Source: Shewanella nanhaiensis
Lineage (GTDB): Bacteria; Pseudomonadota; Gammaproteobacteria; Enterobacterales; Shewanellaceae
Direction: 5' to 3'
NCBI RefSeq assembly: GCF_019457885.1
Contig: NZ_JAHZST010000001.1
Span: forward strand, 496,001 to 560,000
Length of the DNA: 64,000 nucleotides
Part shown: in pieces, positions 27,727 through 37,075 of the stretch
Layout of the letters: every line of letters begins with the position of its first letter
Position numbering within the stretch: position 1 is the first letter of the stretch
Notes under the pieces: generated by a model
What the model was told of the DNA's origin: nothing
Seen by the model: the letters and a program-made list of their open reading frames with translations, nothing else
Database searches by the model: none
Position numbers and translations under genes: made by a program

Positions 27727-28908
27727 CTACTCTACTGGCTTCGATGCAAGCATGGTCTGCATCAGACTGTTTGCGGCATTTATCGCGAGATTGTCGATAA
27801 ATCGTCTGTTGGTATTATCTCCCATCTCATAAGTGATGGCATGAACCCCATATTTATCGGCAATATACTGCTTAAATACGCCTATATCTGGATTATTACC
27901 TGGTTGTTGAATCACCTTAAAACCTGTGTATTGGTTGTCTAACTCATCTAACCAGTGCTCCACCATCTGCGGGTTTTGTAACCCATAATCACTCGGCATA
28001 GTGTAGAAGATATCTTTTCGAGTCGAATGAAAATCTACGGCAAAGTGGAGCTTATCTCCCGATGCAATCAAACGTTCAAGGTAGCTTGCCACGACACGAG
28101 TTTCAGCCTGTTTAAACTTCCCCCAATCTCTATTGAGATCAACGCCATTCGCATTATGGCGCCAGTTACCCACCTCTACGCCGTCAGGATTCAAGTTTGG
28201 AATAATGACAATGTTAAACCTCTGCCTAAACTCCTTAGCAAGCTGAGTGTTCGACAGTAACACTTCGCTAAATGGAAACAGTGCCATAGCACCTGTTAAC
28301 TCAGGGGGATGTTGACGCCCCAGCACCAACAACCACTCTTTATCCCCTTTGTCTGTACTCGCCTCTAGCTTCATAATAGGGCGCTGCTCAGTCGACAAGC
28401 CAAGTTGCTCATGGTTTACCTTTCCTTGGGCCATTAATGCTTCGCCCCACTCTAGGTAATCTTGATTATCGATGATCTCCTGCCCTGCAACCCAGATAGG
28501 TTGGTCTGTAGCAGCAAAGTGCATCTTAAGCTGTTGGCTCCTCAATTTGTACTCTTTAAGCGACCAGACCTCGCCATCACGACTTACTTTGGGTAGATAT
28601 CGATGTTTGCCCCCTTCGACCTCCATCACAATCTCCACCTCTTGGGGGGATTGGGTTACCAGTTTGAAGGCGTACCAAGCACTGTCATTAATCGGCCTAT
28701 TTTCAGGGCGCAAGGTCAGTAAAAATCGCGTGTCACTGAGTTGCTGACAACGGTCAAGCCGACCCGTTGAAAAGTCAGTTTCAAACTTAACGTTGGCGAA
28801 ATGACAGTTATTTTCGTTCGAAGTGGAAACACTCTGACAAGCGGTAAAGACAAACAGTGATAATCCAGTATAAAAAACCGTCGTAACTAATTTGTAGGGA
28901 GACAACAT
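27727..28908 (-). CDS. M14 family zinc carboxypeptidase-like lipoprotein
   Basis: 393 residues with a lipobox at FTAC (Cys24). An N-terminal beta domain (about 35-165) of the kind preceding cytosolic-carboxypeptidase-like M14 enzymes is followed by the catalytic domain. Zinc ligands appear as H200-P-P-E203 and His in AVDFHST; NPDGVEVGNWR and GVDLNRDWG form the substrate site; TYEMGDN carries the catalytic Glu. M14 members include enzymes that cut gamma-D-glutamyl bonds in peptidoglycan or poly-gamma-glutamate, which would fit the neighbours, but specificity is an inference. It is in one operon with the deacylase, 8 bases apart. Confidence 0.88.
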   Translation of the reverse strand: MLSPYKLVTTVFYTGLSLFVFTACQSVSTSNENNCHFANVKFETDFSTGRLDRCQQLSDTRFLLTLRPENRPINDSAWYAFKLVTQSPQEVEIVMEVEGGKHRYLPKVSRDGEVWSLKEYKLRSQQLKMHFAATDQPIWVAGQEIIDNQDYLEWGEALMAQGKVNHEQLGLSTEQRPIMKLEASTDKGDKEWLLVLGRQHPPELTGAMALFPFSEVLLSNTQLAKEFRQRFNIVIIPNLNPDGVEVGNWRHNANGVDLNRDWGKFKQAETRVVASYLERLIASGDKLHFAVDFHSTRKDIFYTMPSDYGLQNPQMVEHWLDELDNQYTGFKVIQQPGNNPDIGVFKQYIADKYGVHAITYEMGDNTNRRFIDNLAINAANSLMQTMLASKPVE

Positions 28909-28929
28909 AACAGAACCTAAATGTAAGAA

Positions 28930-28953
28930 AACATGGCCTTAATAGGCCATGTT
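28930..28953 (-). terminator. terminator of the TonB-dependent receptor gene
   Basis: Stem AACATGGCCT / AGGCCATGTT with loop TAAT. On the minus strand it runs into TTTTCTTAC. It lies 18 bases after the receptor stop and separates it from the carboxypeptidase operon. Confidence 0.65.
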
Positions 28954-28970
28954 ATAAGAAGATACCAAAG

Positions 28971-31823
28971 TTAGAATGACTTACTAAAGTTCATGTAAAA
29001 GTATCGACCACGGTTTGAATGTAAACTGCCAAAGTAACCATGGGCTAACTCATCAGCTAAAGGTGGCTGCTCGTCAGTGATGTTTCTGACGCCTAAACGC
29101 AGCTTACTATTATCAAGGAGGTGAGCCCCTTTAAAACGGTAATCAGCATAAACATTGATGGTTTCAAAATTGTCTACGGGCAGCTTAATCACCTCCTCAT
29201 TGTCATTGGTGTAAGTCGCACTCGTATCAATCACATCACTGATGTAATTGTAGCTGACTCCTGCAGCAATTTGATCTAAACGCCAGTTTACCTCAGCTCT
29301 GCCACGCCACTCAGGACGACCATTTTCTTTAATGAGATCGCCAGCCCCAGCAACCGTTCTATCAACTGGAACCGCAGGATTGCCCGCCTCTTGCGCCGCA
29401 ATTAGCTGAGCTGAGATCGGATCTGCATCTTGGTAGAACTTAATCAAGTGAGCCACGTTAGCAGAGAAATCCCATTCACCAATATCGGTTTCAAGCGAGT
29501 AAAGAAAACTGAAATCGACGCCTTCGATATTACGAATATTCAGGTTTAAATAATCGTTATTGATCTGAATCACCTCCATGGTGCTGTCATCACGAAGCAC
29601 TGCGGGATTAGATGAGCCTTGACTACGAAGTAGCGAGTCATAAAGCAGATGAGATGAACCGGGTAAGATACCAACAATGTTCTCCTGCTCTATCTGCCAA
29701 TAGTCAGCCGTAAAGGTAAAATTACTGGTTGGATTAAACACAAAACCAACTGAAGTATTCACCGACTCTTCAGGTTTTAGATCAGTAGAGCCACTGCGAA
29801 TATCGATAATGCCATAAGTCTCGTCCAATACAGGATCATAGAGTCCATTACTTCTTGGCACACCTTCTGCGCTCACTTGCGGCAGACCTGGTGCCCTAAA
29901 GCCACCAGCATAAGAAGCACGAATACTTAACCAATCGATAGGTTCCCAGTAGAGCGCGACTTTAGGTTTAGCCGCCGATCCCACATCGGAGAAGTTCTCA
30001 TAACGACCAGCAATCTGTAGCTCAATATATTGCGAGTAGGAGTCTAACAGCGGGATAAGTAGTTCAGCATAAACTGAAGCGACATTTCTTGCAGCATCTG
30101 AATTTGGTGTATGACTTGACCCCAACACATCACTACCAGAAAGCTCCTCACCTGTGACTGAGTCAACAAAAGGGTTACTGCCATTTAATAGAGGATCACG
30201 GATATCCTCAAAGGTCTCTCTGCGATATTCAACCCCCATCGCAAGACCAATATCACCTGAAGGTAGGCTCCAAAGTTGGCCGTTACTCACCTTAAAGTCT
30301 ATTGACGCTAAACTCGTTTTACCATCTCTGTGTACATCGACCATAAACTGATCGATCACCGCTTGAGAGTTAAGCGTTCCATCCCCAGCATTGGGGTTAT
30401 TAATATCCCCGCCATTAAAGATATTGTACGCCAGATCCGGATTGGTACTGTTGACTGCGGCTTGAAATTTACTTGCCTGCACTCGGTTAGCAACATCGTT
30501 AGTTTCAGCAGCTGTATAGAAGATCGCGCTATCCCAGTCCCAATCGCCGAAGTTTCCTTTAAAACCACCCAGAATACGGTAACTGGTGTTTTCGACATTG
30601 ATGATTCTTGGGCCCGCATCTATCGGACGATAACGTCTAACATCCACACTCTCTCCAAACGGGTTGTAATAGGCATTCTCATCGATAGTAAATCTCTGCG
30701 CCGTTAAGTTACCAGCCTGTTCACGCCTTCGTTCTGAGTTGGCCTTGTAATAGGTAATTTCTGAGAAAAACTCGAGTGAATCACTCAGATCATGGGTAGC
30801 GTAACCATAAAAATTGAGTCTATCGACATCTGATACTAAAGAGCGTGTTGTGCCGCGGTCGAAACGAAGATCTCTCGACAAACTGCCTTTATCAGCGCAG
30901 ATCCCATTACCGAGATCTTGGACACATCCATCCATGCTGTCTGGCTGAATATGAAAAGTTTTTAACGACCCACTTCTAAACTCTCCCCAGGGGGTTGTCG
31001 TGGTACGGTTATCAAGCTGGGTATCACCAATAAAACCTTCAGGCAGTGTAGGATACTCACGTAGGTCATGGCTTTTAGCATAGTCTCGCTCTGATGCCAT
31101 CATACCTTCTCTATCAAAGTAGCTTAATGAACCAGTAAGGTGAGTCTTGCCTTCGTTGAGTGATATGCCACCTAAATAGCTCATCGTTCCCTCCCGCAAA
31201 GAGGTGCCTTCAGAACCACCATAGGAGAAAGAGACTTTATGTCCTTCATAATCATCTTTTAACTTGTAGTTCACCACACCAGCAACGGCATCAGAGCCAT
31301 AAATCGCGGCAGCGCCATCGCGGAGCACCTCTAATGAACGTAGACCCGAAATAGGAAGCGCATTCGAGTTAACCGTTGTAACTGGTACAAAATTTTCGGT
31401 CTGAGTACCGGGATGGGTCACAACACGACGACCATTGAGTAAGGTTAAGGTATTCCCCGTACCCAATCCTCTGAGGTTAATTGACGCTACATCTCCACGG
31501 GCATCGTTCACACCACCATTACCGGTTGACGCGCCAAAATTAACTTCACCCATCTGCGGAATTTGACGTAAAAGGTCATCGCCTGACATCGCCATCGTGT
31601 TTTCAATGTCCTCCTCTGTCAGCATAGTGACAGGGAGTGAGCCACTGTCGACAGCGCGCTTAATATTAGAACCAACCACGCTTACACGCTCAATTGACTC
31701 ATCCGCTGCTTGCTTGTCTTCTTCCTCTGCAGCCAGCGCGTTTGTTGCTAACGCACTGCATAAGCAGACACTTAAATAGCTTAATTTCAGCCCAACACCA
31801 TAGGTCTTTTTATTATTGTTCAT
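28971..31823 (-). CDS. TonB-dependent outer-membrane receptor
   Basis: A 950-residue outer-membrane transporter. A signal peptide ends at NALA (residue 31). A TonB-box-like IERVSVVGSNIKR starts near residue 43, followed by the plug domain with NLRGLGTGNTLTLLNGRRVV and RSLEVLRDGAAAIYGSDAVAGVVNYKL. The barrel has typical features (FRAPGLPQVSAEGV, LKPEESVNTSVGF, LRLGVRNITDEQPP) and ends in an aromatic residue (FSKSF). This subclass, with large loops, often imports peptides or glycans rather than siderophores. It is divergent from the NhaC-type transporter, and the shared intergenic region has a LysR-type palindrome. Substrate, by context, may be D-glutamate-containing peptides. Confidence 0.92.
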   Translation of the reverse strand: MNNNKKTYGVGLKLSYLSVCLCSALATNALAAEEEDKQAADESIERVSVVGSNIKRAVDSGSLPVTMLTEEDIENTMAMSGDDLLRQIPQMGEVNFGASTGNGGVNDARGDVASINLRGLGTGNTLTLLNGRRVVTHPGTQTENFVPVTTVNSNALPISGLRSLEVLRDGAAAIYGSDAVAGVVNYKLKDDYEGHKVSFSYGGSEGTSLREGTMSYLGGISLNEGKTHLTGSLSYFDREGMMASERDYAKSHDLREYPTLPEGFIGDTQLDNRTTTTPWGEFRSGSLKTFHIQPDSMDGCVQDLGNGICADKGSLSRDLRFDRGTTRSLVSDVDRLNFYGYATHDLSDSLEFFSEITYYKANSERRREQAGNLTAQRFTIDENAYYNPFGESVDVRRYRPIDAGPRIINVENTSYRILGGFKGNFGDWDWDSAIFYTAAETNDVANRVQASKFQAAVNSTNPDLAYNIFNGGDINNPNAGDGTLNSQAVIDQFMVDVHRDGKTSLASIDFKVSNGQLWSLPSGDIGLAMGVEYRRETFEDIRDPLLNGSNPFVDSVTGEELSGSDVLGSSHTPNSDAARNVASVYAELLIPLLDSYSQYIELQIAGRYENFSDVGSAAKPKVALYWEPIDWLSIRASYAGGFRAPGLPQVSAEGVPRSNGLYDPVLDETYGIIDIRSGSTDLKPEESVNTSVGFVFNPTSNFTFTADYWQIEQENIVGILPGSSHLLYDSLLRSQGSSNPAVLRDDSTMEVIQINNDYLNLNIRNIEGVDFSFLYSLETDIGEWDFSANVAHLIKFYQDADPISAQLIAAQEAGNPAVPVDRTVAGAGDLIKENGRPEWRGRAEVNWRLDQIAAGVSYNYISDVIDTSATYTNDNEEVIKLPVDNFETINVYADYRFKGAHLLDNSKLRLGVRNITDEQPPLADELAHGYFGSLHSNRGRYFYMNFSKSF

Positions 31824-31941
31824 TTAGCTTTTCCCTTCCCATTTTGCCTAGCTCACTTCATACCGGCTTTATCTGTTTTTTCCTGACACTTACACTGAAT
31901 AAACTCTGCTGACATTACCAATACCCGTTTCTAATCACGGC

Positions 31942-31956
31942 ATAACCTTAGGTTAT
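31942..31956. promoter_or_regulatory. 15-bp palindromic operator, site 1 (receptor/transporter)
   Basis: ATAACCTTAGGTTAT is a perfect palindrome around a central T, with the T-N11-A form of LysR regulator sites. It lies 82 bases before the transporter start at 32038 and 119 before the divergent receptor start. Near-identical copies lie at 34704-34718 and 39303-39317, and nowhere else that I found in the window. Confidence 0.7.
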
Positions 31957-32037
31957 ACGTTTGTAGCGAAATAAGTCGAGAAATGTTAATTTAACTCGGT
32001 AAACTGGATCTCAATAATTAGAAATATAAAAGAGATA

Positions 32038-33762
32038 ATGATGAGGAAAAACCAGACAACAGCGCTTTTTATGCTGATATTCGGCCTGTTAGCAGGCATT
32101 TTTTGCCACCACTATATCGACAAGCAATGGTTAGAGAGAGCCGTTAGCTACGAGCTTTATTCGAACCTCGATGGCCAACTCGCTTATAAATTCAAAGGTA
32201 AAGAGATACTCGTAGGAGAGCTAATCCCCTATAAACTCTCCCCTTTATCCCAAGAAAATCTAGATAAACTTGAAACTGAGCCAAGTATTGAACAGCAGTG
32301 GGTACAGGACTCTCAAGGGACAATACGTTTACTCAAACCTGCATTTCACTTTGGAGTCTGGTCACTACTACCCGCTTTCATTACTGTCTGTTTATGCTTA
32401 CTCACTCGCGAACCCTTAATATCACTATTGACTGGCATCATAGTCGGTGCATTTATGCTGGGACAGTTCGATGTTATCGATAAAGTGCTCATTCCAAATT
32501 TAGCCAGCGAAGGGACGGCGGGCTTATTACTGCTCTATCTGTGGTTATTGGGAGGACTGTTAGGGATCTGGACCAAGACAGGCGCAGCACAAGCTTTTGC
32601 AGACTATATGGCTAAACATTTTGTTAAAGGACCTAAAAGTGCCAAATTAGTCACTTGGCTTCTTGGGGTGCTCTTTTTCCAAGGTGGTACCATGAGTACC
32701 GTGCTTGTAGGCACTACGGTACGCCCTTTAGCAGATAAAGCTAAAGTGAGTCACGAAGAGATGAGCTACATTGTTGACTCTACCGCCTCCCCCATCGCAG
32801 CCGTGCTTGCTTTTAATGCCTGGCCCGCTTATGTTCAAGCCCTCATCTTTGTCCCTGGTGTGGCCTTTCTTGCCACTGAATCGGATAGATTGAGCTTCTT
32901 TTTTAGCAGTATTCCCTTTAGTTTTTACGGTATTTTTGCCGTCTTGGGTACTCTTCTGCTCAGCTTAAACATCACCAAGTTTTCAGGAAAACGTATCCAA
33001 CAAGCTCACCAAAGAGCGGCAACAACCGGCGAACTTGATGCTCCCCACGCTAGACCTTTGAGCGCCAAAGAGCTACAGACAGTTGCAGTCCCCGCCAACT
33101 ATCGCTCCAATATGCTGGAGTTTGTTGTGCCCCTAGTCTGCCTAATTTGTATCGCAATAGGCACTTTTATAGCCCTAGGATCACCTAAAGTGAACTGGGC
33201 ATTCACCGCTGCACTGTTACTTTCTGGCGGTATTGCGCTTATCAAAGGGATGAGCTTAAACGACCTCATTGATGGCTTCGGTACAGGCCTTAAGGGCGTC
33301 GTACTCGCTTCAGTAATTTTAATGTTAGCAGTGATCATAGGTAGCATTAGTAAGCAGATTGGTGGGGGTCTATACCTAGTGTCACTGCTGGCCGAGCAAC
33401 TACCCTATTGGCTGGTGCCATTAACATTACAGCTGATCACTATGCTCATCGCTTTCTCTACAGGTACCAGTTGGGGAACTTACGCTATCGCCTTCCCTCT
33501 TGCTATGCCTCTGGCGTGGGAGATATCTCAAGTACAACAGCTGGCGAATCCAGAGCTTTACTTAATGATCTGTTTTGCCACTGTGCTAAATGGCAGTATT
33601 TATGGCGATCAATGCTCTCCAATCTCAGATACTACCGTGTTGAGCGCCATGACGACTGGCTGCGATCTTATGGATCATGTAAAGTCCCAAATCGTCCCCG
33701 CGTCACTTGCCGCCGCCATTGCGGCTATCCTTTGGGCTGCATTAGTGTATATCTACGTTTAG
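32038..33762 (+). CDS. NhaC-type transporter with N-terminal periplasmic insert
   Basis: A 574-residue inner-membrane protein related to the riboswitch-controlled one at 8014-9588. It shares the motifs [40 protein letters not shown] and [17 protein letters not shown]. It differs by a first membrane helix (8-25) followed by about 75 soluble residues before the core (about residue 100), probably a periplasmic insert. In the loop where the other protein has FIDDYFNSLVVG, this one has [13 protein letters not shown], so the acidic pair is lost. It lies upstream of the LysR-dgcN-dgcA genes and shares their operator type. An uptake system for D-glutamate or related acids is a reasonable guess. Confidence 0.85.
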   Translation: MMRKNQTTALFMLIFGLLAGIFCHHYIDKQWLERAVSYELYSNLDGQLAYKFKGKEILVGELIPYKLSPLSQENLDKLETEPSIEQQWVQDSQGTIRLLKPAFHFGVWSLLPAFITVCLCLLTREPLISLLTGIIVGAFMLGQFDVIDKVLIPNLASEGTAGLLLLYLWLLGGLLGIWTKTGAAQAFADYMAKHFVKGPKSAKLVTWLLGVLFFQGGTMSTVLVGTTVRPLADKAKVSHEEMSYIVDSTASPIAAVLAFNAWPAYVQALIFVPGVAFLATESDRLSFFFSSIPFSFYGIFAVLGTLLLSLNITKFSGKRIQQAHQRAATTGELDAPHARPLSAKELQTVAVPANYRSNMLEFVVPLVCLICIAIGTFIALGSPKVNWAFTAALLLSGGIALIKGMSLNDLIDGFGTGLKGVVLASVILMLAVIIGSISKQIGGGLYLVSLLAEQLPYWLVPLTLQLITMLIAFSTGTSWGTYAIAFPLAMPLAWEISQVQQLANPELYLMICFATVLNGSIYGDQCSPISDTTVLSAMTTGCDLMDHVKSQIVPASLAAAIAAILWAALVYIYV

Positions 33763-33809
33763 TCCCCATTAATATAGCCAATGAGAGACGAATTGTTTAA
33801 GGAAAATAC

Positions 33810-34688
33810 ATGAGACTGAGACACATAGAGATATTTCACGCCATCTACACCACAGGCTCTATCACCAATGCAGCTAAAATCTTGCATGTGTCTCAACCCT
33901 CAGTCAGTAAGGTGCTGTCACACGCCGAGCTGCAGTTGGGATTTCAGTTATTCAACCGAGTAAAAGGGCGATTGACGCCCACCGAAGAAGCAAAAATATT
34001 ATTTGGTGATGTTGATAAAATCTATCAACAGTTAAGATCCATTAAAAACACGGCTAACAATATTAAAAAATCAGAATTTGGAAGCATCAAAATAGGGCTT
34101 ACCCCTGCACTTGGTTTTGACAGCATTCCAGAAGCCGTGGCCAACTTTCATCGTGATCACCCTGCAGTGAGTATTCAATTGCAGACCATTCACAATGAAT
34201 CGGTGATGCACACCCTGCTTGAAAGAAAGTGCGACCTTGCCATTGTCTTCTCCCCGGATAAACAACCTGGTCTCAATGAGATAGAACTGGCTCGCTCAGA
34301 ACTCACCATCGTTTACCCTAAGGCACTGTTCCCGCACTGCCCCACTAAACTCTCTTTTGCAGAGCTGAGCGAACATGAATTTATCGACATCGGGGATAGC
34401 GGTCCACTTGGGGATCTACTCTGGACTCGAATGCTTGAAGAGAATATCAATATAACCCCCAATATTAGGGTACAAACCTATTTCCTTGCAGCCAGAATAG
34501 TGGCGCAAAATATTGGACTATGTGTGGTCGATAAATTTACCGCCCTTGGCAATCTATCCCCAAACACGGCAATGGCTTCATTTGACCCACCATTAGAGTT
34601 TAGTATCAGTGCATTACACTTAGAGAACAGCAATTTATCTTCCGCTAACAAAGAGTTTTTAAATTATTTAACCAGTGTAATATCATAG
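33810..34688 (+). CDS. LysR-family transcriptional regulator (DgcR-like)
   Basis: 292 residues. The N-terminal winged helix-turn-helix (1-60, with GSITNAAKILHVSQPSVSKVLSHAE) is followed by a periplasmic-binding-protein-like effector domain (about 90-290) opening with GSIKIGLTPALGFDSIPEAV. AAGGAAAATAC precedes the ATG. It lies between the transporter (47 bases upstream) and the DUF1611 gene (121 bases downstream). A LysR regulator, DgcR, is reported for dgcN-dgcA clusters in marine bacteria, so the same role and D-glutamate as effector are inferred. The 15-bp palindromes nearby are its likely targets. Confidence 0.9.
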   Translation: MRLRHIEIFHAIYTTGSITNAAKILHVSQPSVSKVLSHAELQLGFQLFNRVKGRLTPTEEAKILFGDVDKIYQQLRSIKNTANNIKKSEFGSIKIGLTPALGFDSIPEAVANFHRDHPAVSIQLQTIHNESVMHTLLERKCDLAIVFSPDKQPGLNEIELARSELTIVYPKALFPHCPTKLSFAELSEHEFIDIGDSGPLGDLLWTRMLEENINITPNIRVQTYFLAARIVAQNIGLCVVDKFTALGNLSPNTAMASFDPPLEFSISALHLENSNLSSANKEFLNYLTSVIS

Positions 34689-34703
34689 TCTTACAGCAAC
34701 CTA

Positions 34704-34718
34704 TAACCTTGAGTTATA
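34704..34718. promoter_or_regulatory. 15-bp palindromic operator, site 2 (dgcN promoter)
   Basis: ATAACCTTGAGTTAT matches site 1 at 13 of 15 positions and is extended by flanking bases to CTATAAC-CTTGA-GTTATAG. It lies 92 bases before the dgcN start. A second inverted repeat (TGTAATT-AATCGC-AATTACA, 34766-34785) lies closer to the gene and could be part of the promoter. Confidence 0.65.
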
Positions 34719-34809
34719 GCCATGATAACTCTTTCAAATTTATCCAAATGATAGATCCGCTAAGCTGTAATTAATCGCAATTACACTTAATAATAAGGGT
34801 CATCATCCC

Positions 34810-35889
34810 ATGATAAAAGCTCCCTATCTCCTCTTTATCGGCGATGCCACAGACAAGCTCTCAATCAAAATGGCACAAGGCCCTGTCGACTGGAGCCCAG
34901 AGCAGTGCTTAGGTGAACTTAGCGTTACAGGCTGCACTGTCACAACAGGTCTGCCACAGCTCTCTATCGCTCAAGCCGCAAAAATGGGAGCAAAATCATT
35001 TGTATTAGGATTTGCCAATAGCGGCGGTGTACTTGATGCCAAATGGCACGATGTGATTAAGCAAGCACTAGAGCAGGGTTTAGATGTTGTCAGCGGATTA
35101 CATCAGAAACTAGCAGACATTGACGACTTAGCTCAACTTGCTAGTAACTTGGGCAGACAGCTCATTGATATCCGCCACCCACAGCAATCATTTAAAACAG
35201 GGACTGGTGAAAAACGCAGTGGTAAACGCTTGCTAACTGTGGGCACCGATTGCTCAGTAGGAAAGATGTACACCTCACTTGCCTTAGAAAAAGAGATGAA
35301 AGCCCAACAGCTCGATGTTGATTTTAGAGCTACAGGTCAGTGCGGGATCCTGATTAAAGGTAAGGGTGTGGCTATCGACTGTGTCATCTCTGACTTTATC
35401 TCAGGTGCGACGGAATCATTATCCCCCGATAATAGAGGTGAGCATTGGGATATCATTGAGGGGCAAGGTTCACTATCACACCCAGCCTTTGCTGGCGTCA
35501 GCTTAGGCTTACTTCATGGCTCACAGCCCGATGCACTGGTAATTTGTCACGCACTTAACCGAAGCCATATGCGCGGGCTACCAAATAGTCAGTTCCCCTC
35601 GATTGCCGATACTATCAACTTAAACTTACAGGCTGCAAGGCTCACTAACCCCAATGTCTATGTCGCAGGCATCGCAATAAACACCTCAAGTGTATCTATC
35701 GATAAAGGACAGGAGATCTGTCGTGCTATTGGTCAAAAGTTCGGTTTAGCCTGCGTTGATCCTCTGCGTGATGGTGTTGCAAGTATCGTTAGTCACCTAC
35801 AGCTGCCCCCGCCTAAACTCACAGTAATGGATGATAGCTCGTTGAAAAGTCATAGTGCAAAAATAACAGATATGGCGAAAAGAGCATGA
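34810..35889 (+). CDS. dgcN: DUF1611 protein, probable D-glutamate N-acetyltransferase (DgcN-like)
   Basis: 359 residues covering the whole DUF1611 family: an N-terminal Rossmann-like domain (FVLGFANSGGVL near residue 65) and a C-terminal P-loop-type domain (GTDCSVGKMYTS, Gly145 to Lys152, then RATGQCGILIKGKGVAIDCVISDF and IEGQGSLSHPAFAGVSLGLLHG). Members paired with an enolase-superfamily epimerase have been shown in marine bacteria to acetylate D-glutamate with acetyl-CoA. The pairing here, with ATGA overlap to the epimerase gene, is the same. The activity is inferred by that context; older databases call such proteins epimerase/dehydratase-like. Confidence 0.85.
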   Translation: MIKAPYLLFIGDATDKLSIKMAQGPVDWSPEQCLGELSVTGCTVTTGLPQLSIAQAAKMGAKSFVLGFANSGGVLDAKWHDVIKQALEQGLDVVSGLHQKLADIDDLAQLASNLGRQLIDIRHPQQSFKTGTGEKRSGKRLLTVGTDCSVGKMYTSLALEKEMKAQQLDVDFRATGQCGILIKGKGVAIDCVISDFISGATESLSPDNRGEHWDIIEGQGSLSHPAFAGVSLGLLHGSQPDALVICHALNRSHMRGLPNSQFPSIADTINLNLQAARLTNPNVYVAGIAINTSSVSIDKGQEICRAIGQKFGLACVDPLRDGVASIVSHLQLPPPKLTVMDDSSLKSHSAKITDMAKRA

Positions 35890-36953
35890 TCGACTCAACT
35901 AAACGGCTCCACTTCCACGGAGAAGATTTTGAGCTAGTCGCTATTCAACAATCAATTCCTCTTAAGCAGGTATTTAGAATTGCTCGCGGAGCAAAAAATG
36001 CCGCACAAGTGATTGTGGTAATAATTAAATATCAAGAAGTTATCGGATGGGGCGAATCCGTCCCCTATGCTCGATATGGAGAAACTATTGAAGGCACTAT
36101 ATCAAGCATCAAAACCGTCTGTACTCACGCTAAACAGTTTACCGACTTTGCCAATGCTATCTCAGCTCATAGTCAAGGCGCTGCTCAAAATGCACTGGAT
36201 TGCGCCTACTTAGATCTTCAAGCAAAGTTAACCGGCATTGCAACACAGGCTCGTTTTAATCTGCCAAAAACAGGAGCAGTGATCACAGCGCAGACCTTGA
36301 GCATAGACACTCCAGAGGCAATGGCAGAAGCGGCTAAACCCTTAGTAAAAGCACCATTAATCAAGGTTAAACTCGACAATATCGACATTATTGAAAAGAT
36401 GACAGCTATCCATACTATGGCTCCCCATAGTCAGTTTATTGTGGATGCGAATGAAGCATGGTCTATTGAAGATTTACGATTATGTGCAGATAAACTTGCT
36501 GCGCTAAACGTGGTACTGATTGAGCAACCCTTACCCGCAGAAAAAGATGAAGCACTTGCAAGTTTAACTATCAATATTGCGTTATGTGCCGATGAGTCTT
36601 GCCACACCGTCAAGGATCTCTCTGCGCTTTCAGGCAAGTATGATGTCGTCAATATCAAACTGGATAAAACTGGCGGATTAACCCAAGCCGTAGCTCTTGC
36701 GGCGCAAGCTAAAGAGATGGGTTTCGACATCATGCTAGGCTGTATGGTCGGCAGTTCACTGGCCATGGCTCCCGCTTTTTTACTCACTCCTTTTGCAAAA
36801 TATATCGACCTTGATGGCCCTTTATTAGTCAAAGAGGACAGGCTGATGAGTTTCGATATTGATAACGGCCTTATGCAGCCCTTCAATGAACAGCTTTGGG
36901 GTGGGGTGAACCTAGAGTCCAACACTGAAGCGGAGCAACTACTCAAACTTTAG
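35886..36953 (+). CDS. dgcA: enolase-superfamily epimerase, probable N-acetyl-D-glutamate racemase (DgcA-like)
   Basis: 355 residues of the muconate-lactonising-enzyme subgroup, long annotated as L-Ala-D/L-Glu (dipeptide) epimerase. Visible catalytic landmarks are LIKVKLDN (KxK general base), VDANEAW, EQPLPAE and CADESCH (metal ligands Asp, Glu, Asp), and VNIKLDKTGG (second general base). With the overlapping dgcN it would turn N-acetyl-D-glutamate into N-acetyl-L-glutamate, which can be deacetylated or used in arginine synthesis. The alternative is epimerising L-Ala-D-Glu from peptidoglycan recycling. Either way D-glutamate becomes L-glutamate. Confidence 0.87.
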   Translation: MIDSTKRLHFHGEDFELVAIQQSIPLKQVFRIARGAKNAAQVIVVIIKYQEVIGWGESVPYARYGETIEGTISSIKTVCTHAKQFTDFANAISAHSQGAAQNALDCAYLDLQAKLTGIATQARFNLPKTGAVITAQTLSIDTPEAMAEAAKPLVKAPLIKVKLDNIDIIEKMTAIHTMAPHSQFIVDANEAWSIEDLRLCADKLAALNVVLIEQPLPAEKDEALASLTINIALCADESCHTVKDLSALSGKYDVVNIKLDKTGGLTQAVALAAQAKEMGFDIMLGCMVGSSLAMAPAFLLTPFAKYIDLDGPLLVKEDRLMSFDIDNGLMQPFNEQLWGGVNLESNTEAEQLLKL

Positions 36954-37011
36954 CCCTTGTTTAAAGGGTTAGTTTAGTTACAAATAGATACCTATCATTT
37001 CGATTCAAACT

Positions 37012-37049
37012 AAAGCGGCTAGGCGATATAATGCTCACCTAGCCGCTTT
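37012..37049. terminator. bidirectional terminator between dgcA and the CapA gene
   Basis: AAAGCGGCTAGG (37012-37023) pairs with CCTAGCCGCTTT (37038-37049), 12 perfect pairs around a 14-base loop, between convergent genes. The flanking T-runs are short on both strands (TTTGTATT on plus, TTTAGTTT on minus). Confidence 0.75.
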
Positions 37050-37075
37050 GTATTCCATTAATAAAACTACCAACA

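Noticed and set aside
34766..34785. TGTAATT-N6-AATTACA as a TyrR box
   Set aside because: The total length is 20 rather than the 18 of a TyrR box and the arms do not fit TGTAAA/TTTACA.
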